Of a DNA stretch of 41,163 nucleotides, positions 37,695-41,163 are shown piece by piece. The stretch is from a virus: IMG/VR virus record IMGVR_UViG_3300008450_000107, positions 1 through 41,163 of that record. One strand, given 5' to 3'. The stretch's first letter is position 1. The number at the start of each line of letters is the position of its first letter. The translations under genes were made by a program, and so were the position numbers. The notes under the pieces were generated by a model, which searched no databases, was not told the DNA's origin, and saw nothing but the letters and a program-made list of their open reading frames with translations.

Positions 37695-37912
37695 TTGTCT
37701 GCCTTCTCATCCAGCTTATCGAAGATCTTACTCAGCATATTTTTAATGTCGTCAATGTCTCGCTGATACGTTGTTTGAGTAACGTAGTTAAGCGGCATAT
37801 TGCGAACGTCTTTATCCAAACGCTCAATGCTGCGGGTGATCTGGTTAAGAGACCACCCACCGAAGAACGCCGCCACACCCACTACAATATTGAAAAGCAC
37901 TTGAAGTTCCAT
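37691..37912 (-). CDS. Membrane-anchored coiled-coil protein, XhlA-like layout
   Basis: 73 residues: hydrophobic N-terminus (VLFNIVVGVAAFFGGWSL), then a charged helix with heptad spacing (NQITRSIERLDKDV ... IDDIKNMLSKIFDKLDEKADK). This resembles small phage lysis-module proteins, but identity is not certain. First of three consecutive genes of similar design, upstream of the holin. Confidence 0.65.
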   Translation of the reverse strand: MELQVLFNIVVGVAAFFGGWSLNQITRSIERLDKDVRNMPLNYVTQTTYQRDIDDIKNMLSKIFDKLDEKADK

Positions 37913-37926
37913 TTAAGTGTCCCGGC

Positions 37927-38295
37927 TTATATGGGCTGACCATCGACAGTGATGTCGAACTCATTGCTGACCACCGCAGAGGCAGTCACAGGCGTCGGCT
38001 CGGTGGGGTCAACAACAAGCGGCGGGTCAACCACTTCATCCCCTTCCTCGATCTCCTCCTCGATGACGGCGGTTAGCGGATACTCGCACTCCACCCACGC
38101 CATCTCGCTGTGGTTCCAGTTCCATTGGTAGCCGGGACGATCCTCGGGCTTGGGATCACGCACGACCCACTCGCCGTTCAGCCACGCGACTTCTTTGCCC
38201 TCTGGCGCTTCTGGCTTGGCAGGAACTTCATACCATCCCTTGTTGTTGTCTGTGACTTCAACCGGGTAATGGCCTTTGAAACTATAAAGAGTCAT
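37927..38295 (-). CDS. Hypothetical protein between adhesin and lysis genes
   Basis: 122 residues. An aromatic N-terminal half (GWYEVPAKPEAPEGKEVAWLNGEWV, then YQWNWNHSEMAWVE) resembles tail-fibre assembly or fibre-associated phage proteins, and the C-terminal half is acidic and Pro/Val/Thr-rich. ATG 38295 has AAGGTG upstream, overlapping the stop region of the adhesin gene. A chaperone for the adhesin is possible but unproven. Confidence 0.6.
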   Translation of the reverse strand: MTLYSFKGHYPVEVTDNNKGWYEVPAKPEAPEGKEVAWLNGEWVVRDPKPEDRPGYQWNWNHSEMAWVECEYPLTAVIEEEIEEGDEVVDPPLVVDPTEPTPVTASAVVSNEFDITVDGQPI

Positions 38296-38303
38296 GTGTC
38301 ACC

Positions 38304-41163
38304 TTACAGGGTCAGGAACGCCGTAGTCGGCGGGGTGAAGTTGCTGGTGTAACGGGCGATGCCTTTGGTGATGCGAACATCCTGCAAATACCCGGCATAT
38401 GGATAATCTGCGTTCCAACCGGTTGTACTTGTTACGCCACCGACGGTTAGCGGGTAGGACGAAGTGGTATTTGAATTACTCGCACTAGTTGGAGTACAAG
38501 ACAAAATTCCATTAACAAAAATTCTTACCGTGCCGTTATATCTAGTGATTGCAACGTGCGCCCACGTTCCAGCCGCAAGAACGTTTCCGGTTGTTACTTG
38601 GGTTGTTGCGCCATTAAAGAACGCAGAGATAGTCGCGTTAACCTGAAAAACACCGTACCCCACATTTCCCGCGTAATGTTGCATACCCAATATACAACTG
38701 TAACCTGATGCAGCAGGGGCAATCGTGTCCGGTCGCATCCAAAACTCAATAGTAAAATCACTTCCAGACAGCAGGTTTAGGTTGGTAGTAACACCGTACC
38801 CATTCAACTGATCCCCGCTACCATCGAAATACATCGACGACCCGCCGAACTTGCTCTGCGTCGTGCTGATCTGCGCGTTGCCCACCGTCTCAAGGTCGTT
38901 CTTGGACGTAGCGTCGTAGATGCCTGCGTTGGTGAAGTTGGTGAGCAGTTGTGTTCCAGACACCGCAGTTAGCGGAGCCGTTGGAATTGTGTAAGTCGTT
39001 CCAGAGTATTGAGCGGTTCCTTTTAACACGCGAATATCTGAAAGGTATCCATTCCACGGAGTTGCGGTTGGGTACTCTGCGCCAATGCGAATTCCGTTGT
39101 TTGCCGTTCCGGTAAACGTATTGTTGCTGCTTAACTGCGCTTGTCGCTTGCCGTTTGCGTACAGGGATATGTTATTGCTGCCTGTGCCGCTTCTCACCAA
39201 AGCAAAATGCGTCCATTGGCTAGGAACCATGGAGTCACTACTGATCATTGTTGACCCGGCCACAGATGCGCGGAGCGTTGCCGATGCTGTAGACACCCAC
39301 ATCTCTATGCCAGAACTTCCAGCCTCACCAAGTTGGAAAAACACAATGGTTGATCCGTAGTTTGATCCGTTAAACCAACCCTCAATCGTAAAGTCGCCGT
39401 CCAGCGAGTAAGCAGAACTGTTTGCGATTTGCAGGTAATCCCCGCTCCCATCAAAATACCCACTCCCGCCATACGTCGCTGCACTCCACGCTGCCGTGGG
39501 GTTGAACGGGCTGAAGGCTTGGACAGATACATCACCGTTGCGCGTGATGGCAAAGGCGTTGCTGCTGTTGTCTACAAAGCGGTTGCTCTGACAGGTCAGC
39601 AGGGAGGTGTTGGTGATAGCGGTGAGTGGCGTTGTGCTAGGCGTAAAGTTAGCCGTGTAGACGGCGGTGCCTTTGACAAGACGCGCATTAGAAATGTAGC
39701 CGGGGAAATATGAACCGGCTGCGGCTCGGCTTGTGTAAGCGCCAATCGTGACGCGCTGCGAGGTTAAGTTTGTGGAGTTACTAACGCTTCCAACTTCTAA
39801 TCCGTTAATAAACAGTTTTAACGTAGACCCGCTGCGAGCCATCGCAACGTGCTGCCATTGATTTGTCGTCAGGTTGGACGAACTGCTTAAAACAACCGAC
39901 GACGTTGCAATGTCTAAACGGCCAGTAGTTGTGTATTCAAGCGAGAACCCACCGCCAGATGGAGTGCTTTCGCGTTGATCAATAATGACGTTTGAACCAG
40001 AGCCGGGAAGTGACGTTGGGTAAACCCAGCATTCAACCGTAAAATCTCCGGTGCCGTATGCAAACGCAGCATTATCGGCGGGGTACAGAAAGTCCCCACT
40101 ACCATCAAAAAAGTTCCCCCACCCCGTCTGCGAGAACGGCGAGAACGTACCCTGCGTCGTGTTGCCATTGCGGGTAATCGTGAAGTTGTTGGTAGACGAG
40201 TCTAGGAACGTATTGTTCTGCGCTCCGTTGGTGCCGTTACCGGGCAGCAGCAGAGTGGTGTAGTCAAAGTACGGATCGGCAGTCAGCGTGACCGTACCGC
40301 CAATGTTCGGGAACTCTGCCGTTGGAGGCGTAAAGTTGTAGGGGTAGCGGCCTACGCCCTTGGAGATACGCCAATCGTCAACGTATCCGTTCCAAGGCCA
40401 AGTCCCTCCCGGCTGCTGTCCAATGTTTAGAACCTTGGACGTAGAACCGATGGAATTCGTATTCGCAATCGTGGCAAACGCTGTGCCGTTGATGTATGCC
40501 TTGATAACACCAGCATTGCGCGACGCAGCAAAATGATACCAAGTGCCAGTTTTAATAAGGCTTGTTGCAAAAAAACTAGTATTTGCGGTTGTCAAAAAGC
40601 GCAGCGACCCATTGTTTTCAATCTGGATCAACCATTCATCTGACGTACCTGTAGTCCAAGTGCCGCCCAAAACGTAATATTGATTTGCAAATGAATTCAA
40701 ATAGAACCAGCCCTCAATTGTAAAATCGCCGGTTCCGAAGTTCATGAACTGGTTGTAGGGAATTGTTAAATAATCCCCCGTCCCATCAAACGACATAGAC
40801 CCCGTGCCGTACTTCTTGACCGAGGTGCTGATCTGGGCATTGCCGACCGTCTCGTAATCCGCAACGGCAGCGTTGTCAAAGATACCGGCGTTGATATTTG
40901 CAGACAGGAAAGCCGTATTGGTAACAGCAGTCAATGGAGCAGTCGGAACCGTAATGCTAGTTTGAGTCGGATCATAGATGGCAGACCCGTTTACGATTCG
41001 GCAATCAGTTATGTATCCGGTGAAATAGTCTTGAGCCTGCTTGCTTCCGATGGTCATTGTTTCCGTGCCGCTGTTAAGCGTCGGATTGCTAGTGTCAGTC
41101 CCAAACCTTGAACCATTTAAATATGCAGAAATTGTGCTGCCGTTACGCACAACTGCAAAATGG
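38304..41163 (-). CDS. Multi-LamG (concanavalin A-like) adhesin, 5' end cut
   Basis: More than 950 residues in the window; the frame continues past the right edge (codons for HFAVVRNG lie before the first internal Met), so the N-terminus is missing. Four complete repeats each contain a FDGSGDYL-type block, then GDFTIEGW or a variant, then a Gly-Tyr-x-x-D-x-R-x-x-KG block, plus one partial repeat. Blocks recur every 620-670 bases (near 38820, 39445, 40095 and 40780). LamG_3-type domains form jelly rolls that bind glycans; a tail-fibre or capsid-surface receptor-binding role is likely. Confidence 0.82.
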   Translation of the reverse strand, partial: HFAVVRNGSTISAYLNGSRFGTDTSNPTLNSGTETMTIGSKQAQDYFTGYITDCRIVNGSAIYDPTQTSITVPTAPLTAVTNTAFLSANINAGIFDNAAVADYETVGNAQISTSVKKYGTGSMSFDGTGDYLTIPYNQFMNFGTGDFTIEGWFYLNSFANQYYVLGGTWTTGTSDEWLIQIENNGSLRFLTTANTSFFATSLIKTGTWYHFAASRNAGVIKAYINGTAFATIANTNSIGSTSKVLNIGQQPGGTWPWNGYVDDWRISKGVGRYPYNFTPPTAEFPNIGGTVTLTADPYFDYTTLLLPGNGTNGAQNNTFLDSSTNNFTITRNGNTTQGTFSPFSQTGWGNFFDGSGDFLYPADNAAFAYGTGDFTVECWVYPTSLPGSGSNVIIDQRESTPSGGGFSLEYTTTGRLDIATSSVVLSSSSNLTTNQWQHVAMARSGSTLKLFINGLEVGSVSNSTNLTSQRVTIGAYTSRAAAGSYFPGYISNARLVKGTAVYTANFTPSTTPLTAITNTSLLTCQSNRFVDNSSNAFAITRNGDVSVQAFSPFNPTAAWSAATYGGSGYFDGSGDYLQIANSSAYSLDGDFTIEGWFNGSNYGSTIVFFQLGEAGSSGIEMWVSTASATLRASVAGSTMISSDSMVPSQWTHFALVRSGTGSNNISLYANGKRQAQLSSNNTFTGTANNGIRIGAEYPTATPWNGYLSDIRVLKGTAQYSGTTYTIPTAPLTAVSGTQLLTNFTNAGIYDATSKNDLETVGNAQISTTQSKFGGSSMYFDGSGDQLNGYGVTTNLNLLSGSDFTIEFWMRPDTIAPAASGYSCILGMQHYAGNVGYGVFQVNATISAFFNGATTQVTTGNVLAAGTWAHVAITRYNGTVRIFVNGILSCTPTSASNSNTTSSYPLTVGGVTSTTGWNADYPYAGYLQDVRITKGIARYTSNFTPPTTAFLTL

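Overview
The window is part of a double-stranded DNA tailed-phage genome (Caudoviricetes). The evidence is a TerS-type terminase small subunit, a T7 gp4/Twinkle-like primase-helicase, a RusA resolvase, a phage recombination cassette, a GH24 endolysin with a holin, and a long leftward block of virion genes. I see no integrase, rRNA or tRNA. No terminase large subunit, portal, capsid or DNA polymerase is present, so this is a fragment. The set of tail/ejection proteins is podovirus-like, and the host cannot be told from the sequence (a proteobacterium is a reasonable guess).

Layout. 1-420: G-rich non-coding DNA, then a dense regulatory patch with several palindromes and a promoter. 421-918: an isolated Lys/Ala/Thr/Gly-repeat protein with its own promoter and terminator. 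999-1541 (-): terminase small subunit. 1630-2183: a consensus sigma70 promoter followed by about 500 bases of hairpin-rich, apparently non-coding sequence. 2184-10069 (+): about 20 small, tightly packed early genes, including an amidoligase plus class II glutamine amidotransferase pair, a zincin metallopeptidase and a PD-(D/E)XK-like nuclease. 10093-10174: a candidate small RNA ending in a strong terminator. 10194-11491 (+): small basic, cysteine-rich and ribbon-helix-helix proteins. 11433-14801 (-): primase-helicase, RusA resolvase and companions, with another hairpin-rich non-coding stretch at 13821-14149. 14845-17087 (+): RecB-like exonuclease, DUF1071/Sak3-type annealing protein and an SSB-like protein, with a good promoter and terminator. 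17437-18480 (-): HTH-metallophosphoesterase. 18788-41163 (-): virion genes, with a 2322-residue polyvalent protein, internal/ejection-type proteins, tail-associated proteins, a lysis module and a multi-LamG adhesin cut by the right edge.

The most striking signal is a 15-bp palindrome, CATAACA-N-TGTTATG, present ten times (nine perfect) between 279 and 10079; I noticed none in the remaining 31 kb. It lies between genes, often just before a conserved Shine-Dalgarno block (AGGAGTRAAGACC), and four copies supply the TAA stop codon of the neighbouring gene. It looks like a phage-wide operator or stoperator-like system for the early region. The ribbon-helix-helix protein at 11195-11491 is a candidate binder, by inference only. 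The two hairpin-rich non-coding regions and the small RNA are the other candidates for undescribed biology.

All calls come from reading the sequence. No alignment, folding or database search was run, and family names rest on recognised motifs.
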